Assembly (NCBI RefSeq): GCF_027580225.2
Contig: NC_073361.2
Coordinates: 31,835,001-31,899,000, forward strand
Direction of reading: 5' to 3'
Source of the DNA: Misgurnus anguillicaudatus
Lineage: Eukaryota > Chordata > Actinopteri > Cypriniformes > Cobitidae
DNA length: 64,000 bases
This document shows, in pieces, positions 29,476 to 41,676 of the stretch; within the stretch, counting starts at the first letter, position 1; each line of letters opens with the position of its first letter. Both the position numbers and the translations under genes were made by a program. The notes beneath the pieces are model-generated. The model saw nothing but the letters and a program-made list of their open reading frames with translations. It was not told the origin of the DNA and made no database searches.

Positions 29476-31946
29476 AGGCAAGGCAAGTTTATTTGTATAG
29501 CACATTTCATACACAGAGGTCATTCAAAGTGCTTTACATAGAAATGAGAAAACAAAAATCAAAGATACATGAATCTAAAATATCAATTAAATGAAAATAA
29601 ATGTGATTTTAATAAAAACTGTTTAAATGTGTGAAAAAGAATAAAAGAGGAATAAAAGTATAAAACAGTTAGAAATAAGAATAAAAACAAGAGAAATAAA
29701 AAAAGAATTAAAACAGTGCATATAAAATATAGTGCAGTCAGTTCAGACGCAGCATAGTGCTCATTCAGTAAATGCATAGCTAAACAGATGTGTTTTGAGT
29801 CTGGATTTGAATGTGATTACTGTTGGAGCACATCTGATCTCCTCTGGAAGCTGGTTCCAGCTGCGACTGGCATAATAGCTAAAAGGTGACTCTCCTTGCT
29901 TTGAGTAAACACTTGGTATTTCTAGCTGATGTGATCCTAATGATCTGAGTGATCTGTTGGGTTTATATTCAATGAGCATATCAGCAATGTATTGAGGTCC
30001 ACTGAGTGATTTATATACCATTAATAATACTTTAAAATCAATCCTAAATGTAACTGGTAGCCAGTTTAGAGACCTGAGGACTGGTGTGATATTTTCTGGT
30101 TCTGCTCAGAATCCTGGCAGCAGCGTTCTGAATGAGCTGGAGCTGTCTAATGGTCTTTTTGGGAAAGCCAGTGAGGAGGCCATTACAATAATCCACCCTG
30201 CTGGTGATGAAAGAATGCACACGTTTCTCTAAGTCAAAGCATCTAATTCTTGCGATATTTTTGAGATGATAATATGCTGATTTAGTTATTGCTTTGACAT
30301 GACTACTGAAACTAAGGTCAGACTCCAGAATCACACCAAGATTCCTGACTTGATTTTTAGTTGTTTGACCTCTAGCATCAAGGTATGCATTCACCTTGAG
30401 AACTTCATCTTTGTTTCCAAACGCAATGATTTCAGTTTTCTCTTTGTTTAACTGAAGAAAGTTTTGGCACATCCAACTGTTAACTTCATCAATGCATTTG
30501 CACAGGGAGTCAATGGGACTGTAGTCGTTAGGGGATAGAGCTAAGTAGATCTGAGTGTCGTCTGCATAACTGTGATAGGCAATGTGGTTCTCTCTCATTA
30601 TTTGGCTTAGTGGGAGCATATACAGGTTGAACAGGAGTGGGGCAAGAATTGAGCCTTGCGGGACTCCGCATGTCATGGATGTCCACTCAGATTTATGGCC
30701 ACCTATACTCACATAATAACCTCTCTCTTCTAAGTATGACCTGAATCATTTTAGGACAATCCCAGAGAGCCCGACTCAGTTTTCCAGCCTGTCAAGAAGT
30801 ATGTTGTGATCGACAGTGTCAAAAGCAGCACTGAGGTCGAGTAGCACCAGCACTGATAGTTTGCCTATTTCTGTATTGAGGCGAATATCATTTATTATCT
30901 TTATGAGCGCTGTCTCTGTACAGTGGTGTGGTCGGAAACCAGATTGAAAAATGTCAAAGTAACCATTGAAATTAAGAATTTGTTCAGCTGATTGAAAACA
31001 ACTTTTTTAATGATCTTGCCTATGAAAGGAAGATTTGAGATTGGTCTGTAGTTGCTTAACACAGTGTTATACAGGTTGCTTCTTTTCAAGAGGGGCTTAA
31101 CAACTGCAGTTTTAAGGGACTTTGGAAAAGTGATGAATTTACCACTTCTAGGAGATCTGCTTCTAAACAGTTAAAGACACTTTTGAAAAAAATGTTGGGA
31201 GTGTGTCAAGGGCACAGGTTGGTGTTTTAAGGTGCTGTACTGTTTCTTCCAAAATTTTACATCAACTGCTTCGAAATCAGACATCGTAACTACTTTCTGA
31301 TGTTGTGGTCTGACTTGTCTGACGCCGGTGCAGCTCAAGGATGTGCTGATCACCTTTCTGATATTATTGATTTTCTCAGAGAAGAAGTAAGCAAACTCAC
31401 TACATTTGCTGTCTGAGAGCATTTCACTTGGAATGTGACTTGGGGGGGGTTGTTAGTCTCTCTATAGTAGCAAAAAATGACACTTGCTTACACTGATAGA
31501 CATCTTTAAAAAGAGCAGCTACACCTCCACCTTTCCTAGTAGTTCTGCAGCCACTCATAAAAGGAGGGGCTGTTTCATTAAGGACTGTTGCACTGTAGCT
31601 TTCTTCTAGCCATGTTTCATTTAGAAACATAAAATCCAGGTTGTTTGTAGCTATTAAGTCGCAGATAGATAGAACAGATATTTAAAAGTGCTAACTTAAC
31701 AGTACAAATTTTTTTCCCTAACAGAAATCTTAGTTTGACAAGTCACAGGCAGCAGATTAGCTTGATTTGCCACACGATTTGATCTAGCCTTACGCTTTCT
31801 ATCATGTACTAAAACAGAAATAGAGAAAGATATAGGCACACAGGGTTTCTGCTTTTTTTATACAATTGATACAATTTTTAGTATTATCATAGCAGGGACC
31901 CAACACACATCACTGAGAGTTGTTATCAGTTGTTTTTGGTTCACCT
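29476..31946 (-). mobile_element. Decayed LINE, internally deleted, minus strand
   Basis: The 3' tail, read on the minus strand, is TGCTATACAAATAAACTTGCC with a short (CCTTG) run. The RT part at 30044-30712 keeps GVPQGSILAPLLFNLY, YADDTQIY, NLGVILESDL and SRVDYCNGLL. A C-terminal piece is at 29761-30021, an earlier RT part with a FRPHHST-like motif broken at 30901-31089, and an endonuclease piece with FLNETWLEESY at 31424-31630. Frames are broken and the middle is shortened. ACAGCA occurs on both sides as the likely target duplication. By comparison with the V8 flank (43470-43490) the insertion split a sequence reading AATACAGCAGATATCTGAC. Confidence 0.82.
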
Positions 31947-32017
31947 ACAGCAGGAATCTGACTTACAGAGATGTGTAAGATATGAATGAAGTGTTCACAA
32001 TGTCAATCTGATCATTA

Positions 32018-32884
32018 CCCACTGCGCAACGTGACGTCGGAATGAGGTCTTTTCATGTAATTTTTGGACGTCCGAATCCGGTCCATAAAAGGGGTTGTTT
32101 TGTAACGCCAGGCGACGTCTTTTTCTTGACGTCTTCTGCACGTCTAAATGTTTACATCCGTAGGACCTCCGTGTAAGGAAAAAACACATGAAAAAAGCGA
32201 AAATAAATAATTGTATCTGCACTTCACCCATCCATTGCAACACCGTAACACTTCAGTCATTTCCTGCCAGCTGCGGGATTCAAACCACCAATCTCTGGGT
32301 TACAAGCAAGTCTCACTAACCACTCGGCCACACAGCCATATCTCAGCATTGTTCACATTATGAGAATACGTGAGAATATTTTCATGTTAAATTGTTAGTT
32401 TGGTCATATACTTTTAATCTAACAAACTACACATTTAATTACAGATTTTTAATTGTACATTTAGATAAATTTGTATATAATTCCAGAAAGCAGAAAAAAC
32501 AGTGTATAAATAATAAAGACTATTCGTAAGTATTAATCATGTTGGTACAATAATGCTGATATTTGTAAATAAACACATTTTATAGGCCTAATCATGTAAT
32601 ATAGACATAGGCCTGTCATAGACGTCCAAATGACATCCAAAGAATTACCCAGTTTAAACGTTAAACGTTGCCCGTAAATATGACGTCCTAATAATGTCCA
32701 AAAAATTACCCAGTTCAAACGTCAAATGTTGCCCGTAAATATGACGTCCAAGTGGGGTCATGGTTGGACGTCCAAATAGTGGACCTAGTTTGGACGTCAA
32801 ATAGATGTCCAGAATTGGTCATGGACCGACGGACCCAATATAGACATGATCTGAACGTCTATCCGACGTCCTGTGTTTAGTGGG
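32018..32884. mobile_element. Non-autonomous DNA transposon with TA target duplication
   Basis: Ends CCCACTGCGCAACGTGACGTCGG and (complement) CCCACTAAACACAGGACGTCGG. TA flanks both sides, and the empty site is visible in the V8 flank as GATCATTACATTCAC near 43534. Inside are multiple GACGTCCAAA-type repeats at 32620-32860 and a tRNA-like stretch. Confidence 0.85.
32265..32338 (-). other. tRNA-like relic in the 32-kb transposon
   Basis: The minus strand reads GGCTGTGTGGCCGAGTGGTT, then CTTGTAACCCAGAG and GGTTTGAATCCCG, matching tRNA box A and box B order and spacing. The acceptor arms do not pair well. Most likely a SINE-type or captured tRNA fragment, not a gene. Confidence 0.45.
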
Positions 32885-33092
32885 TACATTCACAAGACAC
32901 ATTTGTGTTGAGAGATTTCTGTTTGATTTGAGTTTTTTTTCTGTCCACTCTTATCACCTGCATTATTTTTATCTTTCAGATCTTCATGAACACAGAGATG
33001 AGATCTGATTTAATAATAAAAATAATCACAGTGTTTATAGTACGGTCACTTTAGTAAGGTTTTGTGTCTCTCGTTAAACACTGATTTGAATT

Positions 33093-33297
33093 ACACTGTA
33101 AAAAGTGAAAAGTTTGATCAACTAAAATTTCACTTTAGTTTCACTTTTCTTTAGGTGAAAAAAGTTTGTTCAACTTTAAAAGTTTTTTGAATTTGTAACA
33201 CCAAATTCTTTAAAAAAAATTCAACAAATTTTTTTTAGGTATTACCAATTAAAGAAAATGTTAAAGTTGAACCAATTTCTCCAGTGTTATGATCAGA
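33093..33297. mobile_element. MITE with ACACTG...CAGTGT ends
   Basis: About 205 bp. Starts ACACTGTAAAAAGTGAAAAG and ends TTTCTCCAGTGT. Rich in AAAGTTGAAC/GTTCAACTTT motifs. Lies upstream of J2. Confidence 0.6.
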
Positions 33298-33576
33298 CAG
33301 ACAGTATTCAGTGATCTGATGTGATATCTACATGCAGTCAGTTAACCTACAAACGAAAAACCTTGAGTCTTAGATGTTTGATTCAATCTTTCATTCTGAC
33401 TATCAAACATTCAGCTGAGATTGATTACAACAAACATTTACTTTTAGAAATTCTGTTATTTGTGTATAGTGTCACAGAGATGACTAACAACTAAATGAAA
33501 TGAAACATTGTTAAGCATGAATTTGTGTTGTGTTAAATGTGTTTGTTATAGATTCAGAGTTAGTGAAGCGTTCAGA

Positions 33577-33615
33577 GGTTTTTGTACAGCTGCTCGGTTT
33601 GTTTCTATCACTGTG
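33577..33615 (+). other. J2 recombination signal, 23-RSS
   Basis: GGTTTTTGT (33577-33585), 23-bp spacer beginning ACAGCTGCTCGG, CACTGTG (33609-33615). It differs from the J1 spacer at few positions and keeps the E-box. Confidence 0.95.
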
Positions 33616-33653
33616 GTGGACGTTCGGCACCGGCACGAGACTGGAAGTTGGCA
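33616..33653 (+). CDS. IgL joining segment J2
   Basis: Reads WTFGTGTRLEVG, with Trp at the first full codon instead of the Tyr of J1 and J3. Followed by GTAAGT. Splices over an 896-bp intron to C2. Confidence 0.95.
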
Positions 33654-34549
33654 GTAAGTACAAAAATATCTTAATATTTACTTTCTATTGCTTTTTTAAA
33701 TACAATTAAGTTAAGTATCATTCATCTTAAATTCCTTCTATTTATTCATTAATTTGTTTGTTATTAATTCTCAAGCAGGGTACTTTGAGTATTAACATTC
33801 AGACTTTGTGCCATGTTGTACTCTATTGAATCTGTTAAATGATCATAATGCCAAGTACAAAAACATAACATCAATATTTAAAGTCATTACCATGCTGTAT
33901 TAATTTCGTGGATAAAATATATAAATATAATTTTGTTTTAAATGAAAACAGAATAAAATATAAAGACAAAAATTGAAAAGATTAAGCATGCAATACATTA
34001 TTTATTCGTGTATATTTTTCGACTTTTCCTCTTTGTGTTCATCCGGGTATCTGACAGCTGTGTTACTTTCATGTTTTTCATGTGACTTCATATAAAACAC
34101 ATTTTAAAGGAAGATCTCACTTCAGTTCGGAGAATAAACCATTATATTAATTATTAATTTAAACATAACACAATACTTAATGGATAACTAAACTCAGATT
34201 TCTGGTTATTTTGTGTTTACCATGGTTTTACTACAGTAATCACGTTTTTTTTAAATGTAGTAAAACCATTGTTAATTTTCGTAAGGGAACTGTTATGTTA
34301 TAAGGTGTAAGGAAGGGGTATTCGTACTATTTATTAAAGAAGAGAAGAGCCATGCATAAAACTGAAGACATGAACTCAAATGCATAAGCTTGATTGTTTT
34401 AGGTTTTAAATTTTATGATAACAAAATTGGATAGGTTATAGTCAATACTTCTTTAAAACATTATTTGATATCTACATTTTTGATTTGTTTTATTTTAATT
34501 TGTCACTTAATCTCTTGATCTTTTTCTCTGTGTATCTCTGTTTTCTCAG
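33654..34549 (+). other. J2-C2 intron
   Basis: 896 bp, AT-rich. Contains a small inverted repeat, ATGGTTTTACTACA ... TGTAGTAAAACCAT, at about 34222-34269. The acceptor region TTTTCTCAG differs from C1 and C3. Confidence 0.75.
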
Positions 34550-34869
34550 CTGTAAGTCATCCTAAAGTGATTGTCCTGCCGCCGTCCAGTGAAGAGATTT
34601 CCATCAAGAAGACAGCAACAGTGATGTGTGTGGCCAGCAATGGTTTCCCTTCAGACTGGAGTCTGAGCTGGAAAGTGAATGGGAAGATGTCAGGATCTCA
34701 GGAGAACAGAGCTGGAGTCCTACAGAAAGACGGCGGTCTGTACAGCTGGAGCAGCAGTCTGACTCTCACTGAACAAGAATGGATCAACAGAGACTCAGTG
34801 ATCTGTGAGATCAGTCGTGAAGGTCAGACAGTCACTGGAGAAGTGAAGAAAGATCTGTGTTCTGAGTAG
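34550..34869 (+). CDS. IgL constant region exon C2
   Basis: 320-bp C exon with the same layout as C1. The split first codon gives Thr, then VSHPKVIVLPPSSEEISIKK, so it differs from C1/C3 at the first residues and by Ile for Ser before KK. The Cys/Trp/Cys core and the DLCSE end are unchanged. TAG ends at 34869; AATAAA at 34956-34961. It is served by J2 and by V segments on both sides. Confidence 0.95.
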
Positions 34870-34969
34870 ATCCTCTCTTCTTCTCATCTCTTCTTCTCAT
34901 TCATGTCTCACATCAACACTGTGTGTCTCTGCTTTATTCATTCTGTCAGATTTTCAATAAAGAAATATT

Positions 34970-35427
34970 AAATATTGCTTCTTTGTCTTTGTGATTTCTT
35001 TTGAATTTGAACAATGAGTATATTGATCATTGGCTCGTGTGTTTGTTTCTAAATAAACTTCACTCAATGAAGCATGAAGACATCTGCAGATGTAGTTTAT
35101 ATTTATCTTTCAAACTCTTGTGTATGAACATCTGCTCTGTTCTGAGAGGAACTGAATCTCTTCATCCTGAAGATACAAATATGAGTTGAACTCTCAGTTT
35201 CACTCTTTAACTCTTTATTCTCTGAAATGAGACGCTGATGAGTTTAACTGATGGATGAAGAAATGAGCTTTGATCAGATTCAACACTTCACAATGAGTCT
35301 GATCTCAGAAGTCAGATTAATATATTGAATATTTAGAGAAGATCAAATGAAGAAATGTTTTTAACCTGCACTTCAACATTCAACATTTATTTCTCACATC
35401 CACATATTTAGTAATATACAACTTTCC

Positions 35428-35430
<3 letters not shown>
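34970..35430. repeat. C2 3' flank
   Basis: Near copy of 13740-14205. No separate gene; the 62-codon open frame starting at 35001 is present in both copies and has no domain or plausible start context. Confidence 0.7.

Positions 35431-35460
<30 letters not shown>
35431..35460. repeat. GT microsatellite 3' of V6
   Basis: Pure (GT)15-like tract ending 47 bp from the V6 nonamer. Confidence 0.9.
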
Positions 35461-35463
<3 letters not shown>

Positions 35464-35506
35464 CTGCAGTATCTGTCAGGTGTATCTGTGCAGTCTGACT
35501 GATGGA

Positions 35507-35534
35507 GGTTTTTGTACGACTCTTTATCACTGTG
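35507..35534 (-). other. V6 recombination signal, 12-RSS
   Basis: Fully consensus and therefore likely still recombinogenic although V6 is a pseudogene. Confidence 0.95.
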
Positions 35535-36012
35535 TGAACACTTGTGTTACCAGGATAGTGAAAACTCATACAGTAATAATCTCCTGTATCTTCAGGCTGA
35601 ACTTCACTGATGCTCAGAGTAAAATCTGTTTTAGCTCCACTGCCACTGAATCTTGATTAAATTCCAGACTCAAGGTTATTTGCAGCATATATCAGGAGTT
35701 TAGGAGTTTCTCCAAGTTTCTGTAAGTACCAGGATAGATAATAATAATGTGAGTACTGATATACTCCAGGATTAGTTTTACAGGTGATAGTAACTGTGTC
35801 TCGTAGATGAACAGATTTGACTGCAGGTGTCTGAATGACGGTCACTTCACCTCTTGATTCTACATAAAGAAAATAAAAATATGAGTAAAGATTCAGAATG
35901 AATGAATTATTTAGCACAGAGGATGAAGTTTAATCAGATGAATTTGAATGTTGTTCTCACCTCTGAAACAGAAACAAGTTAACATCCAGATGAAGATGCT
36001 GATGAAGGTCAT
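35535..36012 (-). pseudogene. IgL variable segment V6, single nonsense codon
   Basis: Leader 36012-35961, 101-bp intron, V exon 35859-35535. The frame is V3-like ([39 protein letters not shown]) until a TAA replaces the TCA Ser codon that V3 has just before SRFSGSG in FR3. Everything after it stays in frame through GDYYC-like codons to the RSS. One base change would account for the loss. A rearranged V6 could not make a chain. Confidence 0.9.
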
Positions 36013-36097
36013 GATGACTGAGAGTTTAGATTTCTGATGATGAACTTCTGATGCGTCTATAAAAAATCCTCAAGTCTTTCCAATGCAAAGAGTCTCT

Positions 36098-36105
36098 ATG
36101 CAAAT
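36098..36105 (-). promoter_or_regulatory. Octamer of the V6 promoter
   Basis: Exact ATGCAAAT (plus-strand reading), 86 bp upstream of the V6 leader ATG, in a flank nearly identical to that of V3. Confidence 0.7.
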
Positions 36106-36289
36106 TTATCTTTAGTATCTTTTCACATCTCATCAGACTGTGTCTTATTAAAATCCTTTCATTATTTTAAGGGATTGATAAACATCAACAAACCCCAAAT
36201 TAAACAAAACAATGAAAATCTAACCAATGCATGGACTTACAGATTTCTACAAACTAAAATTAATGTAGAATAATTTTCAGATTTTTATG

Positions 36290-38871
36290 CATTTAAAGGT
36301 GCCCAAGAAACTGTATTTACCTCATTATATCTGAATTATTTGAGCTCTGTATATGCTATATCATGGGCTTCAAACAGTAATGTTTCCTCAAGTCCACCAA
36401 AAAACAGGCCAATCTCAACATAACATCAACAGTGACGTAACAGTAGAGATGTACGCCCCCCATCATGTCTATTATTTACCCGCTCATGTTCTAGACCAGC
36501 CGGACGTAAACAGCAGAATCATTAATTAAATTTTTTCATGTATTAAGAAGAATACTAATACTGTATTGATTGAGAATAACTAAAAGGCATATATTTATGA
36601 CAACCTACTTATGCAAATGTTTATATTCATTCCTGACTGTGTTTTCATATAATTATACTAAATACCAACTTAACTAAAGTGTGCGTGTGTTTGTGTCACT
36701 CATCTTAAGCGTGAATTCATTTTAAACTTGACATTAGGAAGTTTTCCCTGAGCAACACGACTCGTTGACAGCAGTTTGCCTTTATCCAGAAACTGCTCAA
36801 ATAACCCGACAGCAGCGTACAAAATCCTTACAGGCACTGTCATAATATTTCTGTCTTCATCACGGCACAGAATAATGAAATACATCCATAAGAATGTGTT
36901 AGTCATTTAACATTTAAATAAAAACTGCATGTAAACAGAGGTGAAGAGGTTAGCTCCTGTTATAAATTATTGCTGCCATGTACTGGCCTAGACCTATTCA
37001 GTCTTGAGATCAGTGGCGGCGCCAGGGAGGAGCTAGGTGGTGCTGTAGCTCCCCCTATAATATCTACAGCACCCCCAAGAAATGTCTGTAATTTTTTTAT
37101 ATTTATAATTTAATGTCATGTTTGAATAGTCTTTTTCATGTTGTTAAAAAAGGAATTAAATAATAATTTAAAAAAAATATATTTTAGTCTAAAATAACAT
37201 GAAGCACAAACAGGTGATCTTTGGCCAATGGGCGCAGCACCCGGTAAACTTTTGACCTTAACGCACGGCAGTTTGTTATTGATAGCAAGTTTGGAAATTT
37301 AGCAAAGTAGGACCCTTGATTGCGACAACATCATTAATGCCTTCGAACTCAATCACAACACGTATTGTTTTGTTGTGAAGACGTCTATGGTAAGTGCTTG
37401 ATTTTCCCCTCTGTTGGCTATTACAAATTGAATTAATTTGGTGGTTGAAGCAGCAGAAATCTTAGTTTCATCTATAATGCTCCAACAATAGGAATACTGC
37501 TGATTCATCATTAGACTAGTGTTGGTAGCTGGGTGTGTGATTTTGTGATCTGAGCATTTTGGGCAGAAGTGTGCACAGTTTCTGCTTGTGTTGTTTTTAA
37601 TGCGGGCGTGTACGCGTATAGACCCTTTTAAGACCGATTTACTGTTTATACACAATTACGACGTGTCAACGTATGCACGCGCATTTTGGAAACGAAAGTA
37701 TGGCGAGAATCAGCAGTGAAGCAACACAGACAGACAAAGTTATTTTAAAAAGTTGACTTTATCAACTTTTTCAACACAGCTACAGCCGTGGAGTGGATAG
37801 AAGACGTTAGCAGATGGCCAAATATAAAGTGACCAGATACATTTATACGTATATTAGTATATTATATTAGTTTAACCAAATGCAACAACCAGACAATTTG
37901 ATGCTGGGAAACCGTTTTAATAAACTTTCTGAGTTCCTAACACGTTAGAACCAATGGGCAATAACACCATTCCCGTTGCCAAAATGCGTTAGCAGGCTAT
38001 TTGGTCACGTGGGCTGTTAAAGGGTCTTATATATATATATATAAAGCACCTTCTCTTAAGTGATGAGCATCCCCATAGCACCTGCATAAGAAAATCTCTG
38101 GAGCCGCCACTGCTTGAGATGTCAGTCATTTTGTTTACACGTTGTATATGGTGTGTAATAAAGTGAATGTTTATCAAGAAATATTATTCTTTTACAATTA
38201 TTTTAAATGTGGGGTATTATTTTAATCTGTGCATAATTTATTTGAATTCATGTACACATCATGCAATTAATTTGATTATTGACAGCCCTAAAAATACATG
38301 ATTTAATTTTAGACAGGGTTTATACTACTCCCAGACTATAATGCATGTTTGAGCTGCCTTCATTTAAAAACATCTTGTACTGACATATCTTAACATATAT
38401 ATCAGTGTTATTGTTTTGTCTCAAGACGCACACCAGTATTGTTTTTTGTAAGGTTTGTTTGTAAAAACGACTTAAATGTCCTAATAGAAAGGCCTAGTCC
38501 TGGATTAAATTTAAACCCTGTCCGGGAAACTGACCTTATAATACAGCTCTGATATATTTTCTATTTTAGGTTGCTTACTGTAAGTGCACAAGCTGTCTCT
38601 GGGGTTGTACTCTTTCAAATATTACACCTTTGTAAATAAAGAGTGCATTTAATGGGTACAAATGTACCTAAATGGTAAATATTACCAGTGACAGCTGTTG
38701 TACCTTTTATTCTAAGAGTGTAGGGCCTAAAATGTGCTCAAGCCCAGTGTACCCCACCCCAGTAAGTCTTGATGATGCTACTCTGTTACTAAAGGACTTT
38801 GATATTGTGATTTCAGTGCTAGCAGGCTAACGTTAGCATGTTTCCAAATCGTCCATTCCACCTTCAAATGC
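36290..38871. mobile_element. Second copy of the ATTTAAAGGTG-ended repeat
   Basis: Counterpart of 15079-16536, longer because it holds a hAT element at 37011-38112. The minus-strand open frame at 36700-36906 matches the one at 15486-15695, with about a dozen residue changes and an in-frame 3-bp difference. Confidence 0.65.
37011..38112. mobile_element. Non-autonomous hAT element with exact 8-bp target duplication
   Basis: Ends CAGTGGCGGCGCCAGGGAGG and (complement) CAGTGGCGGCTCCAGAGATT. CTTGAGAT flanks both sides (37003-37010, 38113-38120), and the empty site CAGTCTTGAGATGTCAG is preserved at about 15787-15805 in unit 1. It therefore inserted after the unit duplication. No transposase frame. 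Confidence 0.93.
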
Positions 38872-39209
38872 TTGATATGAACAAACAGAGCTCATTAACA
38901 GCTGTTCAGATTGGGCAACAAATAACTTTTCAAATGGTATTTCAGAGCATAAATAATTTAGTAAGTGGCATCCAATTATAATTTCTGAAATAAAAATTCA
39001 TATTTTTTATTTAAATCCTGGGGTCTGATCACAAACTTTCTATGGGGTTAAGGTCAGGTGAGTTTGTAGCCAATCAATAACAGGGATACCATGGCCCTTA
39101 AACCAGGTACTGGTAGCTTTGGCACTGTGTGCTTGCTCTTCAGTATATTCAGTTTGCATGAGAAGCAGTCATGATGAAGTGCTTCATAAGATCTGTGATG
39201 TTTGATCAC

Positions 39210-39944
39210 GTTTAAGTTAATGATCACGTGTTACGTTAAAGTTAATGGGAGTAATGTCTTGTCACGTCGTGTGGACGATTAACACTTGGAAACACTCATT
39301 TTTTTCTGGAGCTATCTCTCTTATCAGAACGCGAAAACACCGTGGAACTGCAGGTAAGCACCGCAGCTTTTAAATATGGACATTGATCATTTATGTAATC
39401 GCGACGTGACTATTAAAACATGTTATGAGATATCGCCACTGATATATTTATAAGCAGCATGCAAAAACATCTCTCTGACACTTATAAAAAACCGTTTTAT
39501 ATAGTACTGACAAGAACGAAATCTAATAATAACCGAGTGCTCGTATCGCGTTAAGATGAAGTGGTAAACCAATAGTAACATTATAGAAGTATTAACTTTT
39601 ACCTCGCGCCAAAACAAAAACAACACAAAAGACACTTTGTGACCAAGAAATTGTAATATTTAAAAACGACGAATCGGTCCATTGAGTTAATATGAGATTC
39701 AAAGCAGCCGAAAGTGTTACCTGTCATTCTGGCCGCCCTCAAATCCGTGGCGGAAGAAGTAGTTCTCAAACAAAGAGGCTTTTAAAATTACTCCGTTGTT
39801 GTTTTCTAGTTTTCGTTTTTCAAACGTGTGCCGTCAAACTGTTGTATAAAAGCAATATCGCTCTCGGAGTCGTGTGATATTTAAGCAATATTGCATGCCT
39901 CGTAGCCAATCAGATTCGAGAACCAGAAAGAACTGTTGTATAAT
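39210..39944. mobile_element. Hairpin-bearing repeat, copy 2, rearranged
   Basis: Most of it is the reverse complement of the interior of 20194-21562 (for example CGCGAAAACACCGTGG and GGTAAGCACCGCAGC). The right end, CAGATTCGAGAACCAGAAAG, is in the same orientation as copy 1. Replaces about 450 bp of the V3-V4 type spacer. Confidence 0.6.
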
Positions 39945-40157
39945 TCATAACAATAAACTGACAGCAGACATCACAAGTACATCTAAAATCAGCCTTTCTT
40001 TGTATGATTTATCCAAACCTAAATAACATCAGAGACCAATATCAACTGAGATCAGATATTCAGATTGTTAAATAATTAAAGTTGACAGTGACCAACAGTT
40101 ACTCCTGAAATATCAACACCATGAGATGGCTTTTACAATCATTGTTGTGTCTTTTTA

Positions 40158-40223
40158 CACGTGTGTGTGTGTGTGTGCGTGTGTGTGTGTGTGTGTGTGT
40201 GCGTGTGCGTGTGCGTGTGTGTA
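40158..40223. repeat. GT/GC microsatellite 3' of V7
   Basis: 66-bp tract ending 47 bp from the V7 nonamer. Confidence 0.9.
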
Positions 40224-40269
40224 CAGCTGCAGTATCTGTCAGGTGTATCTGTGCAGTCTGACTGAAGGA

Positions 40270-40297
40270 GGTTTTTGTACGACTCTTTATCACTGTG
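40270..40297 (-). other. V7 recombination signal, 12-RSS
   Basis: Consensus heptamer, 12-bp spacer and nonamer on the minus strand. Confidence 0.95.
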
Positions 40298-40740
40298 TGA
40301 ACACCCAACCACTGATATAGTGTCCACTCATACAGTAATAATCTCCTGTATCTTCAGTCTGAACTCCACTGATGCTCAGAGTAAAATCTGTACCACCAGA
40401 TGATCCACTGCCACTGAATCGATCTGAAGTGTCACCATAACGAGTATTTATAGAATAAATGATGAGTTTAGGAGTTTCTCCAGGTTTCTGCTTATACCAA
40501 GATAAAGGATCGCCAGCTATTCCAGTATCAGTTGTACACTTTATATTGACGGTTTGTCCAACAGAAACAGATTGATCTTTACTCTGAGTTACAGTAACTC
40601 CTCTGGATTCTGTTGAGAAGAAAATGATGTTTAATGAAATATAAAAGAGTCAAAAACATTCAACTTAACAACAAGCTTTCACTTCTGTTACCTGGAATAA
40701 AAACTCCCAGAATCCAAATGAAGACGATGAAGAAATTCAT
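40298..40740 (-). CDS. IgL variable segment V7, intact
   Basis: Leader exon 40740-40692 (MNFFIVFIWILGVFIP), 82-bp intron, V exon 40609-40298. [65 protein letters not shown] and CDR3 MSGHYISGWVF. No lesions. Same leader and upstream flank as V4, but its body is closer to V1 and V11 than V4 is, which suggests conversion between V segments. Confidence 0.92.
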
Positions 40741-40831
40741 TTGTGTTTGTGTGTTTTGTAATGATGTTGTGTTATAAAATGTTTGTGTCAGACAGTTATA
40801 AAGACTCAGAGCACTGAAGCATGTGATGATA

Positions 40832-40839
40832 ATGCAAAG
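40832..40839 (-). promoter_or_regulatory. Octamer-like site of V7, at the psiC2 junction
   Basis: ATGCAAAG, as at V4, directly next to the first codon of the truncated C exon. Confidence 0.6.
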
Positions 40840-41073
40840 TGTTTGCTCAACTCTTACTCTCCACAGGGGGCGCTGGTGAGCTGGACACTGGATGGGTCAG
40901 AGGTCACTGACGGGATTCAGACCAGTGCCGAGAGCGAGCAGGACGGCCGATACAGCCGTAAAAGTGTCCTGACTCTCAGTAAAGCACTCTGGGAAGAGGC
41001 GGAGGTGTTCGTCTGCAGAGTGACACATGATGAAACTCTTCACGAGGTCTCCATGTGTAAGAGTCGCTGTTAG
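40840..41073 (+). pseudogene. psiC2: second copy of the 5'-truncated C exon
   Basis: Same start, length and joint as psiC1: CLLNSYSPQGALVSWTLDG to a C-terminal Cys-TAG, with a few residue differences (for example VTHDETLHEVSMCKSRC against VIHDETLHKVSIRKSRC). AATAAA at 41220-41225. Frame still open. The identical breakpoint shows the V-C fusion predates duplication of the unit. Confidence 0.88.
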
Positions 41074-41329
41074 GAGATCTGAGTGTTGATGTTTGTCCAG
41101 CTGAAGATCTCTCATATATCTGATGATCTGTGTCAGACTCATGTCAGTCTACTCATACACATCTGATCATTTACACTTTTATAACTCTCACAACATCTCT
41201 TGTGTTTGCTGTTACATTCAATAAAGATTTTGAAGACATTACATTTGTGTTCAAGTGATTTTCATTATAAGTCATTTGCTGAAGTTTTATAAATAGAGAG
41301 TGAATTTCTAGATGAAATTAAACTAAAGT

Positions 41330-41463
41330 TTGATGTGAAGATGTTAACATGAGACAGAGCTGAGAGGATCAGAATCACTCAACACTATCAATGCAAATCT
41401 GATTTTCACATCTCACATTTACTGTTTGTTTAAATTATGTGAACCTGAACACTTTCACTTCTT
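41330..41463. repeat. Conserved octamer block, copy 3
   Basis: Exact ATGCAAAT at 41391-41398. It follows the psiC2 poly(A) signal by about 100 bp, the same spacing as copy 2 from psiC1. Confidence 0.6.
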
Positions 41464-41676
41464 CTCATGGGAGACTTTAGTTATTTGTGAGGTTATTAAA
41501 GATTTCAAGGAAACTTTCTATGAATTGACCAAAGCAGGACTGGTTTTGCACTCAAACAGAAACCTTATCCTCTCTTTTAATACTAAAGTCTGTATAAAAC
41601 AAGATAAGTCTCATTCATAAGAGATATGATTAATGACTCAATACATCACATATACATCCAAAATCCACCTGACTTT

